Assembly (NCBI GenBank): GCA_036345935.2
Contig: JADWOT020000009.1
Span: 16,341,443 to 16,405,442, forward strand
DNA: 64,000 bases
Origin: Taenia hydatigena
Lineage: Eukaryota > Platyhelminthes > Cestoda > Cyclophyllidea > Taeniidae
Direction: 5' to 3'
Below, piece after piece: positions 22,640 to 35,306 of this stretch (position 1 is the first letter of the stretch; each line of letters opens with the position of its first letter). The notes beneath the pieces were generated by a model that worked only from the letters and a program-made list of their open reading frames with translations, made no database searches and had not been told where the DNA came from. A program made the position numbers and the translations under genes.

Positions 22640-23480
22640 CTGCATAAGCTGCCACACTACTCCCATACTCAGCCCATACTTTATGCATCCTTTGCTCAAT
22701 CCGTCTGTCATGGTAATGCAGATGTGGTTAAGCACGTTTTATCACGTCGGCATTCATTTAAATGCCTCTAAAACTCCCCTTGTTATCAACGCTGCTCACA
22801 ACCAATCTTGTCTCTCTGCACTGTGTTTTGAGACCCTCTACTACCCACAAATACACTTACCTCACACCCTTGTGTGTTTAATTTTGACAGCACTAAAATG
22901 GACTTGATTTCACGCCTAATTTTACCCCATTATAACTTGGCCTGCCACTGGTAATGCAGGAGAGGAAGTCAGAATTTAAAAAAGTGCTGTTTTATAAATA
23001 AAATGTGTGCCTTTGCTATAACAAAATGAGCTTTTCAAATGTTTAATGAATGGTTCAATCGGAGTGAGACCGAAGAATAATGCCGTAATTAAAGCCTGAT
23101 AAGTAAGTCAGATAAGCATTAAATGGTTGGAGGTGCGTAAATGTTGTAGGGAGTGGGAAAATTTAAGACATTTTGCGATAGACAGGAGACGGAGTGTAGA
23201 TTTTGATCACAATGAAGTGATAGTCTCGTTTCAATGAGTGTCAACGTGGCATCACGTGCTTGACACTGTGTGGACTGCCATGGCAGAAGGATTCAGTGAG
23301 GCATGTGCTTAATATGGTCTAAGTGCATGTTGATCCACTAAAATTGCGTTGACAAAAGAAGAGAAGGGGCCGTGCGGCAGGTTATGCTTAAGCGTCAAGT
23401 GTCGCATCGTGGCAGTGGTGTTTTCGTGAAGACCACGATTCCAATAATAATGTTAAAAGAATGCAAAAATTGTTCTACTT
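22640..23480. repeat. Back-to-back inverted R2 pair
   Basis: 22640-22940 is R2 in minus orientation (CAATCCGTCTGTCATGGTAA). 22940-23480 is R2 in plus orientation (CTCGTTTCAATGAGTGTCAA, GGTTATGCTTAAGC). Similar inverted pairs lie at 2440-3610 and 58480-59200. Confidence 0.55.
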
Positions 23481-23599
23481 GTAAAATTAGAGAATAGGAG
23501 GAGAAGCAGTCTTTTTAACCAATGAGTTTGGCCTCTGTACTATCAGACTGGCATCTAGCTTTTTGCAACTCGATAGAATGCGACGAGGGTACGTTGTCT

Positions 23600-24500
23600 A
23601 TCTTAACGTTCCTTCTCCGCATTTTCAGAATTTAACACAAATTCGCAAGGAGATCGGTCACCATCATTTTATTGTTCCACTGCGATCGTCTGCTCTATAT
23701 GGCCTCATTCTTCCACAAACTAAAAGGTAGACAAATGGACCATGGCGATTTGTGATAACCACCTTATCGTTGCGTGATAATTCTAATCATGTCACGACAA
23801 ACATTAACGTCACGCACGCGTCGGATTCGAGGATTTCGGTCTCTGGAAAGGAGTAAGCTACGAAATTGGAAAGGCCGTAAGACTCGTCACACCCTGAAAT
23901 CCCAAAATCACTGTTCAAATTTGTGCTTTCATCCCTTAAATCGTCTACTCCTTAAAGGACGACGAAACCAAAATTAGAAGACAGAAATACGCAAGTGTTT
24001 TTTCTTTCAACGTGATAACACTAAGCTTTCGAAATGAATTTGGAAATATTTATTACAAAGAGGAGGCTGCATCTCATACTGGCATCAGGAGCTGAAATTC
24101 CACTGCTAACTTCTACGGCTGCTGCACGCGATCCTGTGCAGCATCTAATTCCCATTCCACGAAGCCCAAAATCTCTATGAACTCTAGCCCGTTGGCGATT
24201 AGAAGAGGCACCCTTATGTCAAGGCAGAGAATTAGACTGTAGAGTGTTTTGTGAATAGTGGAAAATTGGTACAGTACAAAGGAGGCAAAATCAGTAAATA
24301 CCCGCTTGTGCAGCGCCGTCCCTGAAGTCTCCTTAATTCACAATGAGAAGTACCAAAGATGACATGCGTAGAGAGTCTGATATTCGGAAATGTCTTTCTG
24401 TCAGTTCTATAGCCAAGAGAGTTGTGAGCTTTACAGAGACTCAAAGAGGAGAAACAATCACTGCATTGCCTTTTCATTCTTAAGAAAGCCAATCAGGTCC
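23600..24500 (-). repeat. R1 repeat, minus orientation
   Basis: Reverse of about 57420-58330. Examples are ATGTCACGACAAACATTAACG against its complement at 58190, and the CACTGCATTGCCTTTTC / GACAATGCAGTGATTG pair. It contains short ORFs only. Confidence 0.55.
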
Positions 24501-25837
24501 AAATCCCTATTTTGTATGGATGTTTTTAAACTTCTATTGCATAATGTACTTTCAGTGACCGAGATTATCATAAACATGTCTCGGTCCGCCGAACGGAACA
24601 TCTATGGATGAATGAGAGAATAAATAGGAAATGGACGGATGCGTACAGTATGGCATCGTTGGTATGTGAAAAAGTGGCAAAGTGGAAAAGGAAATGGATA
24701 ATAACTTTCTTCAAATTGACGTCTTCACCGCACCAAATATGGCACGCATCATTCATTATAATGAGCGTCAATATTTACTCATCCTGCCTATTTTAGAGCG
24801 CTCGCTGACTTCCAAGCCTACTGAGTGCCTTAAAGTGAAGAGTGTAGGGGTGCAGTTATTCAAGGATCGCCCATGGTAATTTGCGTTGGTCACTGCCAAG
24901 GAGGTAGTCTTGGTGAAGTTGTGCATTTTGAAGCTTAACCAAGTCCTGTCGCATCGCGTTTGATAAAATGAGGAATGTCTTTCGCCTAATAGAGCCAACA
25001 TCCTGCTAAGGCCGCAATCACACATCTAGATTATTGAAAAGACGCTCACTAATAAATTGTGCTAATGCTTAACTCCTTCATATACCTTCACAAGTCTGGT
25101 TACTCAGTAATGTCAGAGTGGATATTAAATTAAGCCAGAACGGACCATTTTAAATCATACTGGCGCTCCCATACAAAGGCTGTAAGTTGGGCAGACCATA
25201 TTCCTGAGGATTTTTACTTGACCACCTCATTCTCCTATGACAAGGGCAACTATGCCCAATCTAGGAAAACAAATGCTCCTTCAGACCTTCAACTCTCATA
25301 AAATTGGACTGAATGCTTGCTGCTAGACACAAAGGACAGTCTGTCGCATGAAGTGGTTATCCTCTAACCCAAATTGGACATCCGTGCCAAAGTCTGGCTA
25401 GCAATAAACACTTGACTGCCTTTCTTTCTCAGTCAATGAAAAGGTAGCGCTGCAAATGGGCTCGGAGCTGCTTATTTGCGCATGGTGTAGAGGAGAAGCA
25501 TGCAGATTGAGACCATGCGAGCAATATCCGTTCAGTCGAAAAGCTTTGATTTTTGAACAATCTCTGTATCTCCTCACTACTCGTGCCATACTTTGCTCTA
25601 GTTTGACCTTTTATGCAATAGAGGTGCTTGAGCCCTACTTTCCGAGAAGAGAATGACGAAACAATTTACTTTCGCGCCAACTTTAACACAACAACTGATT
25701 TGACAACCTTTACTGAAGCAGCTCTCTTTTCCTCACATCTGAACTAAGCTTGGCGGTTTTAAAGTAGAGAGAGGTATAAAGAGGCACCGAAAACATTATG
25801 ACACTACCGTACCACTACTCTCCTGAATACAAGGGCA
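24501..25837. other. R1-derived fragments
   Basis: 25140-25620 is related to 18700-19140 and 44560-44900 (AAGGCTGTAAGTTGGGCAGA, CTTGACCACCTCATT). 24560-25020 has no clear partner. No gene is supported. Confidence 0.4.
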
Positions 25838-26190
25838 CCGATTGAGTTCAATACTGGGCATATGTTCCTAGTGCGCATTAATAGACACTACACGGTTAAG
25901 GCATGTGTATGCTTTGTATGCCAAAATTAGCAGAATGTCTTGTTAGCGTGGGCCACGAGGAGGGAAGTGTCTTAACGACTAGCAGATATGTTGTAACTTC
26001 CGCAGCCGTTGGGGTCCATGGTGTCGAGAATGTCCTGCTCCTTATTCATGCTCACTTAATTACCATTAATTTAACACCTCATGATGCATGCCACTTGAAT
26101 GACAAATGCACGCATTTAACACACTTTTTGTGGTTGAGTGGAACAGACTGGGAAGGCGTTATCTCCTTTGGGATGGAATGAGTGCTATTA
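25838..26190 (+). pseudogene. Orphan antigen tail-exon relic with 3' flank
   Basis: 25838-25950 is the 3' part of a final intron (TTTGTATGCCAAAATTAGCAG, compare 7195-7230). 25952-26015 aligns to the first two-thirds of the tail exon (GHEEGSVLTTS...). The acceptor CAG has become TGG. At 26015 the hydrophobic segment and stop are deleted, and sequence jumps directly into the 3' flank (CATGGTGTCGAGAATG). No FnIII exon precedes it. Confidence 0.6.
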
Positions 26191-28880
26191 TTAATAGCAT
26201 CAGATCTGGCTTGAGTTTATAATGAACTCCTCTTTTGCACAATAGCAATACTTTGTCTGCTCATTAACTAAAAATACTTGCCTAAAATATAATTTTCCTG
26301 AATGTGTTAAATAATTAGAATGCAACAAATCGGGACTGGAAGATGGCACAGTGAAACGTAGGCAGTTTGCTTGATTTCAATAGATCTTTTATTCGGCGAG
26401 AGGACCGCACAATGCGGTTTCAAATCAAGCAATTTCGTACCTCATTTTCCATCATTTTATGGACTTGTTAAACATGTTGCTTCCTCTGGGAGGCCATGTA
26501 CCACAATTAAGCAATGGCGCTCTTCTTTCCGAGTTTTCGGTGTAGAAAAATGCAAATAGAGTTGTAACTAGCCTTGAACAGAGAAGAAAGACCTTCTCCT
26601 TCTCAAACTTTTCCAAATATCATCATTCATCTTGACAATAGGATTGACAGGCACACGCTTCGGAACATCAGATGGCAAGTACTTATCAATGTTGATAGAG
26701 TATAAATCGAACTCAGAGGAGGCTTAGGACACCGCAGCCCAACTGATTATTCAATGGCTTCGCCTTCAAAATGCACTTTGTACTTTGACTCTGTGCCTGG
26801 ATATTGAGATTTCCTTTTATGCCACAAAGAGTCGAGAAGAGGTAGGGGATTTGCTGTTCATGAGAAAAGAGAGACTCGAAAGCTGTGCAGCAAAGGAGGA
26901 CAATAATTTGCCAAACCATGCCTCCCAATGGTTGCAGAAGTACACAATGTGCGGGCAGAACTTCTTGTCCATGTAAATTATTGACTCGATTCCAATAGGA
27001 AGAACAATGTCATTTGTCACATTGCAACCCAAGGTAGTGGAGGTGGATCACTTACTTCTCCCTTCCACATTTGTGATTTTATCTCCATGGAAAAAAGAGC
27101 GTGTAAGGCATTAAGTCCTACATTTGGACTGTAGGTTGAATGCTTTTTCGAAGTTGAGACGAAGTGGACAAGAGTTATTTCATCTCCATGAAATTGTGTC
27201 ACTTTAATTTTCGTGGTATGGTCAGAAGGAGCTGATGACACTTAGGTTTTCATAACAAATCACCGTGGTCCATTCGTTGCCCACTTCAGCCCTGGAAAGA
27301 ATGTGTGGGGGTCTAGCTGGACAGGCGACATCTTGACTCAAAAGGTTTTTGCAAATTATGTGAGTGAAGGCGACCCGTCATCTCGATTATTCATTTTTTA
27401 CTATAAAATGTGTCAAGAAATTACGTAGCTAAACCAAGTGTCTTCATCACCTTCCATTACTCTACCACCGACCACCTGCCAAGGTCGAACTCATCGGTCT
27501 AAGGACCAAATTTCTATATTCTACTCAAATTTTTAGGGTGAGAGAGCATTGTCCCTTTAATGCTTTGGTACTTATCCTCACAGTATCATTTTGATGAAAC
27601 AGAGTGATGATTTGACACCAGTTGGTATGCGGGATGAGATCGGTATTAGCGCAACCTCCCCCTGGAAAATATGATCAAATTACTGGGTCGGGATGTGCTG
27701 TTCAAACTAAAATCCATCTCGGAGTTTGAAGACTGCACGAACCTAGCAAGAGCCACTTATACTATCATTACAACTAATGCCTCATCTAAATTGAATTTGC
27801 GTTTAACTCTACTTTTTCACGAAACATGCATCCTGACAAGGTAATATTGGCGGGATGCTGAGTAGAATTAAGGGATCAAGTTGGTTGTGCGCCAGATTTT
27901 TAATGAACTGTATATCCGACAGCAGACTGGTCAAGTTGCTGTTCCCGCAAGCGTTAAACCCTATTACAATGTCTGCTTAGCAACTTTCTTCTGCCTACAA
28001 TAGTTGCTCAAGATTTGTAGCAGCTAAACGCTATTATTCATTTAGTTTAACTTTTATCCACCAGACCGCAAATGTCACTGGGTGGAAAGAAATAAATTCG
28101 GGCAGCAGAGCAGTGCTAAACTGTGCAACTCATGGCTTATTTTCGATAATTCTGGAGACTTGTCCGGTGTTCTGAGAGGTCATGCAGCACAACTAGGCGG
28201 TCGTACTCCCGTTCTTATGGGACAGCGGTAAAGAAATGCCTGCACGATTAGAGTTATAATAAGCTGTTAGGAGGATAGGACGTCCACGCAGATGGATGAT
28301 GTCCCTCTTTAAGTGACCATCAAATTGATCCCAGTCGTGGCCACAGAATTAGCAGGAAGGCCATCGTGACTGAAGAAATCCCCAACAGTCCAATTCTAGG
28401 GGGACAGTAGATGTTGCAGCACACATGCTAGTTTAGTGATAACAACTTCCAACTTGCTGTGCATGTTATAACTGTTTTGCAACAAAGCCATCCTTCATTT
28501 CTCTGCCTCAGCAATCACATCCCCTTTTCAACCCGCAAACAAAATGGAAAAGGACGGCGATTCTATGTATATTGAACGGTGATAAGTAGATGCTGCATAG
28601 GATGAAGTGTGGCGAATCAGCTCACCTATACCATCCGAGTTTCAAACGTTCGCAAATGGAGGACAGGACACCATGCCATTTTGATATGTGGCCTTTTTCC
28701 ATACTGAAGAGTTACAAATTTGTCTTTGGAGCAGTAAACTCAGGAGCTGTTGGAACTAATGCTGCCTCATTGTTTATTCAGCTCTATCCGCAAGTAAATA
28801 AGCCAAAGTAGTGTCAATTCCGAGTTGACTTAATAGTGTTTCTCAGATGCAAATTTACGATGTTTCTGATAACACAACTT
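26191..28880 (+). repeat. R1 repeat, plus orientation
   Basis: 27040-27240 matches 15890-16070. 27860-27960 matches 33440-33540 and 14990-15080. 28060-28220 matches 16640-16790. 28540-28860 matches 17160-17400 and 33640-33860. Block order is conserved but no reading frame is. Confidence 0.5.
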
Positions 28881-29509
28881 GCTTTATGGAATGAGGTATC
28901 CTATTTTCCTACATTTTGCTAAATTTAGGGAAAGAAGCTTATAATGAAGTGGTTTCCTCCTTCCCCCGACACATAAAACCATCGCATCATTTAGGACAAG
29001 TTTGTAGGAGTGCAGACAACTACATAAGATCCTGCGTTTTCTGCCTTCCTGTCGAGCAGATGGGCAGACACGCATCTGACACACGCCTTACTGAATCACA
29101 GATTGGCATTACTCGGCGTACGGAATGCGTCTATATCTTAACAATTTTGTTCACTCAGATCCTTTATGCATTCTCGTTGTAGTGCTGCACATCTGCCCCC
29201 TTAGTCTTGTCACTTATTAAGTTTTGAGTAGTTTTACAAGGCTAGCTTTCTCTCTGCGTTGATCTCAAATGTCCACACGTAGGAGGCAAGCGGGGATTTC
29301 AACGTATTCTTTGCTCAAATTGTCCCTGACACTTCCGGCACATCTCGCTGCAACGGTTTGCTAAATTGCCTTCAACCTGCAAAGTTGCTGCCCGTTTCGG
29401 ATCCTTCATCCAGAAAAGTATTATCAGTTTAAGCATGAGGAGGAATGAGAGGGAAATTTACCAGAAGTAGAACAACAACACTGAGCAATCGACTAACTCT
29501 GCATTTACG
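28881..29509. other. Unassigned intergenic sequence
   Basis: I see no repeat partner and no gene with recognisable features. Overlapping ORFs of 88 and 66 codons on opposite strands are not supported. Confidence 0.35.
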
Positions 29510-30189
29510 CACGTTTGATTAGTGGTTATTGAAGTGGTGCTTGCACAAACGAGGCCTGCTCGATTCCTGCAATCTCTCGCCTCCTTGACCATTTCTTATC
29601 GGCAATCGTAGATGGGTGATTGCAAATCGGCAATGCTGCGTTCCCTTTAGAAACACGTCCCTATGGGATTGGCGAGGGTGAAAATGATGGCAATGGGCAA
29701 GGTGCAATGTGGCATGCCGAGATGGAGATGACCGCTGATGGATCAGAGCACATGCAATTTATTCGACATAAAATATTATTTGATAAATATAATGCACGGT
29801 CTAAGCTACAATTGAGTGGCCTTAAAATGCTTAAGAATTCAGATGTAAATGGCTTAAGACATTAACCAAAGGAGAGATAACATTAAACATTCCACCAACC
29901 CTTTAATGGCACATGTTTGACTAATGATCGCTGAAACGATAATCGCATAATTGGTGCCCGTCTGGGTTTCTCACATAATCTCACCTTCATCACGGCATTG
30001 AGAACTACACTTTTACAGAATTGGAAAGTGTGCCATGCCAAGGTGTAGATGACCGATGATGATGGATAAGTGACATACCGACTACACCCTTCCCTTTACG
30101 TGAATTACTACACTGCTCTTTGCCACTTGTGAGCCATTACCCAAAATGCAGATGCTATTGCATTGAATCCCACCTACTCACTCTTTCTC
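29510..30189 (-). repeat. R3 repeat copies, minus orientation
   Basis: 29580-29850 is the reverse of 41830-42050 (GGATCAGAGCACATGCAATT, AGATGGAGATGACCGCTGAT, GATAAATATAATGC). A second, more diverged piece lies at 30020-30100 (GTGTAGATGACCGATGATG). Confidence 0.5.
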
Positions 30190-30470
30190 CTACTAAATTG
30201 AAGCAAGCCACACGTCTGTCGGACAGGAAAGCTGGGCAGTGAGGTGAAGCTGCCAACACATTCGTTCACTCAACTGCAAGGTAGAGAGCACCTCCCCAGT
30301 CTGTCCCATTCAACCACAAACAAATGTGCCAAACTCGTGCATTTTTTTGATTTGGGGTTATTTGACATGAAATTTTAAATTCATGCTAATTACGCAAGAA
30401 GGAATAGGAAGTGGGACATTTTTGGACGAAGATGGATGATTGGGAAGGTGGCATTGACTCACGCGAGTGT
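30190..30470 (-). other. 3' flank of the two-FnIII pseudogene
   Basis: The complement carries the CTTGAACACTCGCGTG, CAATCATCCATCTTCGTCC and GCACGAGTTTGGCACA blocks that follow the tail exon in other copies. Confidence 0.45.
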
Positions 30471-32330
30471 TCAAGCAAGTACTGCAACCATGCAAGTTAG
30501 TAGGGGCTCGGAGATTGCGGAAGATATAACAGATCCGCTAGTCGTCACGACACTGCCCTCCTCATGGCCTGCGCAGACAAGACATTGTGCTGATCATCTC
30601 GTGCAAAGCATGCACAGCAATCACTCGCAAGCTATTTAATAATGCGCACTGAGAGGTAAACTCAAGCAAAGCTCTTGTGTAAGAATGGCAATCAACGCCT
30701 CTTTTGATAAATCCAGGCAAACAATATAATGCGGTATGAATTTCAGAGCTTACCAGCGTCCAGTGTTTAAACATTCCATTGAAATCAAAACATTTCCGCC
30801 CAACTTCCATTTTTGTCGCAGTCACAGTGCGCATTGAGTTAAGCATCAGCCTGTCAAGAGTGACTTCGACTTCACTGCTGCGCGCTGAAGTAGACTTTGT
30901 GATTTGGGGATTGGAGACCACCACTGCCTTTACGTTGGTTATCCCATCGACTGCTTTATCTGGGCTTGGCGAAAATCAACTTAGGTGAATGAAATGTGAA
31001 GTCACAGGGCCCTAATATAAGTGGTTTAGTAGGAGTTTTTTGGCTGGATTCCTCTAATTTACAAAATGTGGTAAGTGTTAGGAAAAATGACTACTCAGTG
31101 GTGCCGACTACACTAGTCTAGACTGTTGCAGTCGGCGAAAAGAAGGGAATGCATTATCACTGGCATCCTATGGTAGTGAGCTCCCACCACTTTACAACGC
31201 CAGAGCATGATGGGTTCGAAATGAGCGCAAACGACCATCCACAAAATGCCCTTTATACAAGGTCTCCTCTGCGTTCTTCGAACCATAAAAGAGAAAAAAT
31301 CGAACAACAGGGGCGACAGACTACTACCCTACCCCACTTAAATTCATGCGAGATCCCATGTCATCCAGTTGAAGTGACATTAACAAGGCGTTGCTGGACT
31401 CAAACCAGGCTGTATTGCTCCAGCTGAAGTGGGTTTGTGGATGCAGCTCAACACTCTCTCCCTTTCTCTAGCCAGATGGAAGAGAAGCAACACAACATCC
31501 CACTAAACACGCAGGTTCATTGCCTACTTGATCTGTTTGTCCCTTCGCCGAACCATGTCATTATTTGCAAGTGTATGTCTACAGTTGCCGAAGGCCAAAG
31601 AAATTCAAGCGAAGTAGGGCGCAATTGAGCTTTTAATCAATCCCTCGATTGCATAAATCTAACTAGTGATCATTGAAGTGATATTCGCATAGATGGTGCC
31701 TACAGAAATCCCCCAATCTCTCCATGGCTTCACCGAATCTTGTCAGCATTCCAAATGGCAATATGGTGGTGAGAACCACACTCTCACAGAATCAGCGATG
31801 GTGGAAGTGGAAATAATATGCATGAGCAGGGTCAGTGAACATATCGTTAACACCCTTTGCACCATAAGAATTGCTAAATTACAACTTGTAAATTGTGCAT
31901 TATGTAGCAAAGTTTGTTAAAGAGCTCTAGAAAAATAAGCGCCTAGTATTGAACTAAAAAGGTGCTCTTGTGTAAGAAGGCAGTCGATATACTTTCTGTC
32001 AAATGTCAATGAATAGTAGCATTCCATGTGCAATTTTGCAGCATAATCGCAAGCAATAGCATACCGATGCTTGGTGTTTGAACACCTTTTCTGTCATTAG
32101 TGTTTTATTATGAACTACGGTTGCAGTCATAGTGTATGAGGAGTTGGCAGTCAGTCCAGCAGGAGTGACTTCTCCTCCGCTAAGTTACGCAAATGTTTAC
32201 GCTAACACTGCAGACATTGTTAGTTGTCTATCAAGCACATCAGCGAATTCTTTCTTTCTGATTCTATCTTAGACGAATGGATTTGAAATCCACAGGACCC
32301 AACGAAAGTGGTTTCGCAGTGGATACTCCG
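30471..32330 (-). pseudogene. Second two-FnIII antigen pseudogene
   Basis: Minus-strand order: FnIII-1 at 32330-32065, an R3-containing intron, FnIII-2 at about 31053-30754, and the tail exon at 30568-30471. FnIII-1 keeps its AG acceptor and phase but has lost one G just after the conserved Trp codon and has in-frame stops. The B-strand Trp codon position reads TAG. In FnIII-2 both conserved Trp codons are stops (TAG in the HW-G position, TGA in RLSW), and the 5' and 3' boundaries are out of frame. The tail exon is completely open (GHEEGSVVTTSG then SAISEPLLTCMVAVLA and stop). The signal exon and promoter are absent, with R1 sequence upstream of 32330. The layout is the mirror image of 6131-8869. 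Confidence 0.7.
31430..31870 (-). repeat. R3 repeat inside the inter-FnIII intron
   Basis: Holds the ATGCAGCTCAACACTCTCTCC-type start (shortened), CATAGATGGTGCCTACAG and GTGGAAGTGGAAATAATATGC. With 31054-31430 it is the reverse of 7505-8288. Confidence 0.55.
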
Positions 32331-33914
32331 CTGGCATCAGCATTTCGACAAATCGGAAGTGAGCAAAAAGAGGCCATCTTTATCTGCTCATTTCTTGCAG
32401 GCAATCCATCCTCGAGGTTACACCAGTAGCCAAAAGGTATGAGGTTCACAAACAATCTCGGCATCGTATTTTCATCCTTCAAAAAAGCCAATCGCTATTA
32501 CATTATCATATCCTCATCAGGACGGGAAGGCTATTACTTAGTGGTGGTGTGGAACATCTTGGAGCATTAGGAAAGCATTTAGAATTCGCTAAAACTAGTC
32601 GTAATCTACTTGGATGGGAAAAACTTTGCTCTCGGAATTCACTCCATTCGGCCAATTGGCATTTGTTTTGCGATAAACAGTGTTTGACCAACTGGGGATG
32701 AGTTGTTAGTCCCTACACAACTTAAACGATGAAAGCAAACAAAAGAAAGCTGCTAAGCGGACGTTTTAGCGAAGTTTAATTCATGCCCAAACATCGACCA
32801 GAGCAGTCTACTTCTTTGCGCCTTTTGAGGAAAGGTAAAGTGGCCCAGCCAGACAGAGAGCATTAGGAATCAAAAGTTGCTCCAGATTATGTGATTGAAG
32901 GCAATCAGTAGTCTTCAAGACTCGCTTTCCACTAAAAAATGAGTCCAGAAGTTAATCAGTTGCATCAAATGCCTTCATCACTGTAAACTACTTACCAAGG
33001 TCAAACGCATCGGCTTAGGTTTCAAATTTCCATGTTCTACTCAAGCTTTCAGAGTAGGAGAATTTTGTTCATTCAGTGTTTTTGATACTTTTGCCCACAG
33101 TATCTTTTTTTGGAAAGTGGTGTTTAAATGACACCATTTGGCATAGTGGAATGATGGAGGTGGTAAAGCACGCTCCTCGAAAATTTCCTTTACTTCGCCG
33201 AACTAATTAGTTGGAGGTTTGAGATGTGCTGAAGATTATAAAGCGTGACTCAAGTACTGCTGCAGTACGAAATGAAATCTACCGTGGGACTCCAAGGCCA
33301 CGAAAGCCTAACAGTGGCCGCTTTTCATATTCAGCAAGACAAACACAACATCCAACTCGACTTACTTTCGGCTATGCGTTGTAATAAAACAAATTCCTTG
33401 CCCATTTAATACTTTAAATACTCACAACGGAATGTGGCGACTTCAGTGCGCCGGTTTTAGAGAACAAGTTGAGTGTGCGCTGCACTTTTATTCATCGTGT
33501 ATCTGACAGTGCACTGTTCAGGTTGTTACTTGCACATGGATTCGACTCTATTTAGACATCAGTCTTAAGAACTTCTTTTACTTACCTGCGCCACAGCGCG
33601 CATGCCAATTCAGTTAAATCGTCCTAACGTTGCTACACACCTGCGCAGGATCGGGTGTAGTGAACTAGCCTACTTGCCCCAACTAACAGTTGCACAAGTT
33701 CGCAACTGGAGGGCAGGACAGCATGCTAGTGTAAAATGTGGCCTCCTTTTTAACTGAAAGGTGCAAGTTTATCCATAAGGAAGTAAAGTTAAAACCTATT
33801 CCACCCAATAATGCCTCGTTGAAAGAGAAATCCATTGCACACATCTGTACCGGATGAAACTGCGCAGGTGAGCAGTGATGTGGACGTTCCCAGCGTGCCA
33901 AGTCGTAAGACTGA
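32331..33914 (+). repeat. R1 repeat, plus orientation
   Basis: 32380-32450 resembles 43680-43740 (cATTTCTTgCAGGCAATCC and similar). 32890-33260 resembles 27350-27720. 33440-33560 resembles 27870-27960. 33640-33900 resembles 57810-58010. No intact ORF. Confidence 0.5.
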
Positions 33915-34440
33915 TCTAATTTTGTTTCCCTCCCCTACTCCTTCCCCTCTTCCTCTGCAGGGTTTGAAGGCTTCCGGCGCGTCGTGTTAATGTCCTTAAC
34001 AGGGCTAGTCACACTCGGGTTTCAGAAGTGCTCTAAGAGCTTAAGCGTTTAAACTAGCCTTCCATTGATATAGTCTAGCAGTGCTCACCATTTGTCTGGT
34101 TTACATATCACCTTCGTTAAGGTTGAACAGAATAGGCTCCCAGAAAATGGCGATAAACTGACGCTAATGCACAGTCTCTTTAATGCATTATCAAAAACGA
34201 TGAAACGTGTGCAGCAAATCTTGTCCACAACTGGCAAATGAACTTTATCGGACAAAACCTCTTCCACTCATTCCACGCGATCCGTTGAGGCTGTAGAGTG
34301 ACCTCAATGGAATTGTCATAGAAGGCCTCCGAGCACGTAAATACTGCATTGACAACATGGTGTGTATTTAAATGAGGGGCTTTGAAGACCATCAGAACTG
34401 CATCCTCTTTAACTTGTGTCCACCAAGTTATGCAATTGTA
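33915..34440 (-). repeat. X module copy 2, coding-like relic
   Basis: Reverse-strand relative of 11430-12000. It contains part of a 128-codon minus ORF whose C-terminal half (VKEDAVLMVFKAPHLNTHHV, then NSIEVTL...) aligns in frame with the degraded copy 1 before both hit stops. No domain is recognised. It abuts R1 at the same internal position as copy 1, supporting a shared ancestral insertion. Confidence 0.45.
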
Positions 34441-34659
34441 ATGAAAAGTGTGCGTGTGTGTACATGCCGCATCGTACCTTCCTACCCGTAAAAAAGGACG
34501 CATGCGTCTCGCTTTGACCTCCTCCCTTCTTGCATGCGAGAACACCGTGCACCTACAAGAGAGCACCTAAACATAGCGATGCTCATACTGATAATAAGAG
34601 GTTCCAAATAGACGCGTATGGGCCGTTCATTCATTCAGAAATTGATATCCTACTGCTGC
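34441..34659. other. Dispersed segment shared with 3650-3740
   Basis: TTGCATGCGAGAACACCGTG and GCTCATACTGATAATAA recur near 3665-3725. No gene. Confidence 0.35.
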
Positions 34660-35080
34660 TCTTTTTCAGCCTGCGATTGAGTAGATAATTTGCCTGGGTT
34701 TTGATGGCGGTCCATGCTTGAACGCTCGTGTGGATCAATGCCAACTTCCCAATCATCCAATATCTAGACCAATAACTTGTGTTTTCAACCGATTCCTTCT
34801 TTCTTCCAGGCATCCATGGTGTTGGGAATATGGCAGTCCCTATTCAATCTTCACTTCTTAACATTGATTCAAATTTCCACGATAAGCAACCATTGAATAA
34901 CGAATACACAGGCTTGGCGCATTTATTCGTGATGTAGTGAAGCAGTTTGGCAGGGCGTTCAAGCCTTCGCAGTGAGTTGGAGGAAATTGTTGAGAGTAAA
35001 ATAGGCGAATGCGTTGACAGACTCATGACAATCACAAGGAAGGATAGCGCCTCGTTACTAAGCTCACTTCCCACTTATCG
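34660..35080 (+). pseudogene. Antigen tail-exon 3' end fused to an unrelated repeat, plus 3' flank
   Basis: The last codons and stop of a tail exon (GTCCATGCTTGA, stop at 34719-34721) are preceded by a CTGCTGCTCTTTTTCAGCCTGCG segment (shortened) that does not belong to the gene. The normal gene 3' flank follows (AACGCTCGTGTGGATCAATG, CCATGGTGTTGGGAATATGG). The same chimeric junction occurs at 46090-46165. Confidence 0.55.
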
Positions 35081-35306
35081 TGTGGAACAGGTATGTAAAA
35101 ATCATTAGTTTAGTGAAGAAGGAAATTAGCAGATGGGAGCCAACTTTATTGTCCTTATTTTGCCATGAAACACAATTGACGAACGACTAAGCAATTCGCG
35201 TGATGGGAAGTGTGTAGATGGTAAGTCCACTTACTCCATATCGTTCATCTTCATCTCGGTATGACACGCTCTACATTGCTGTTGGGAATGTTGGTAAAAT
35301 GGGTGC

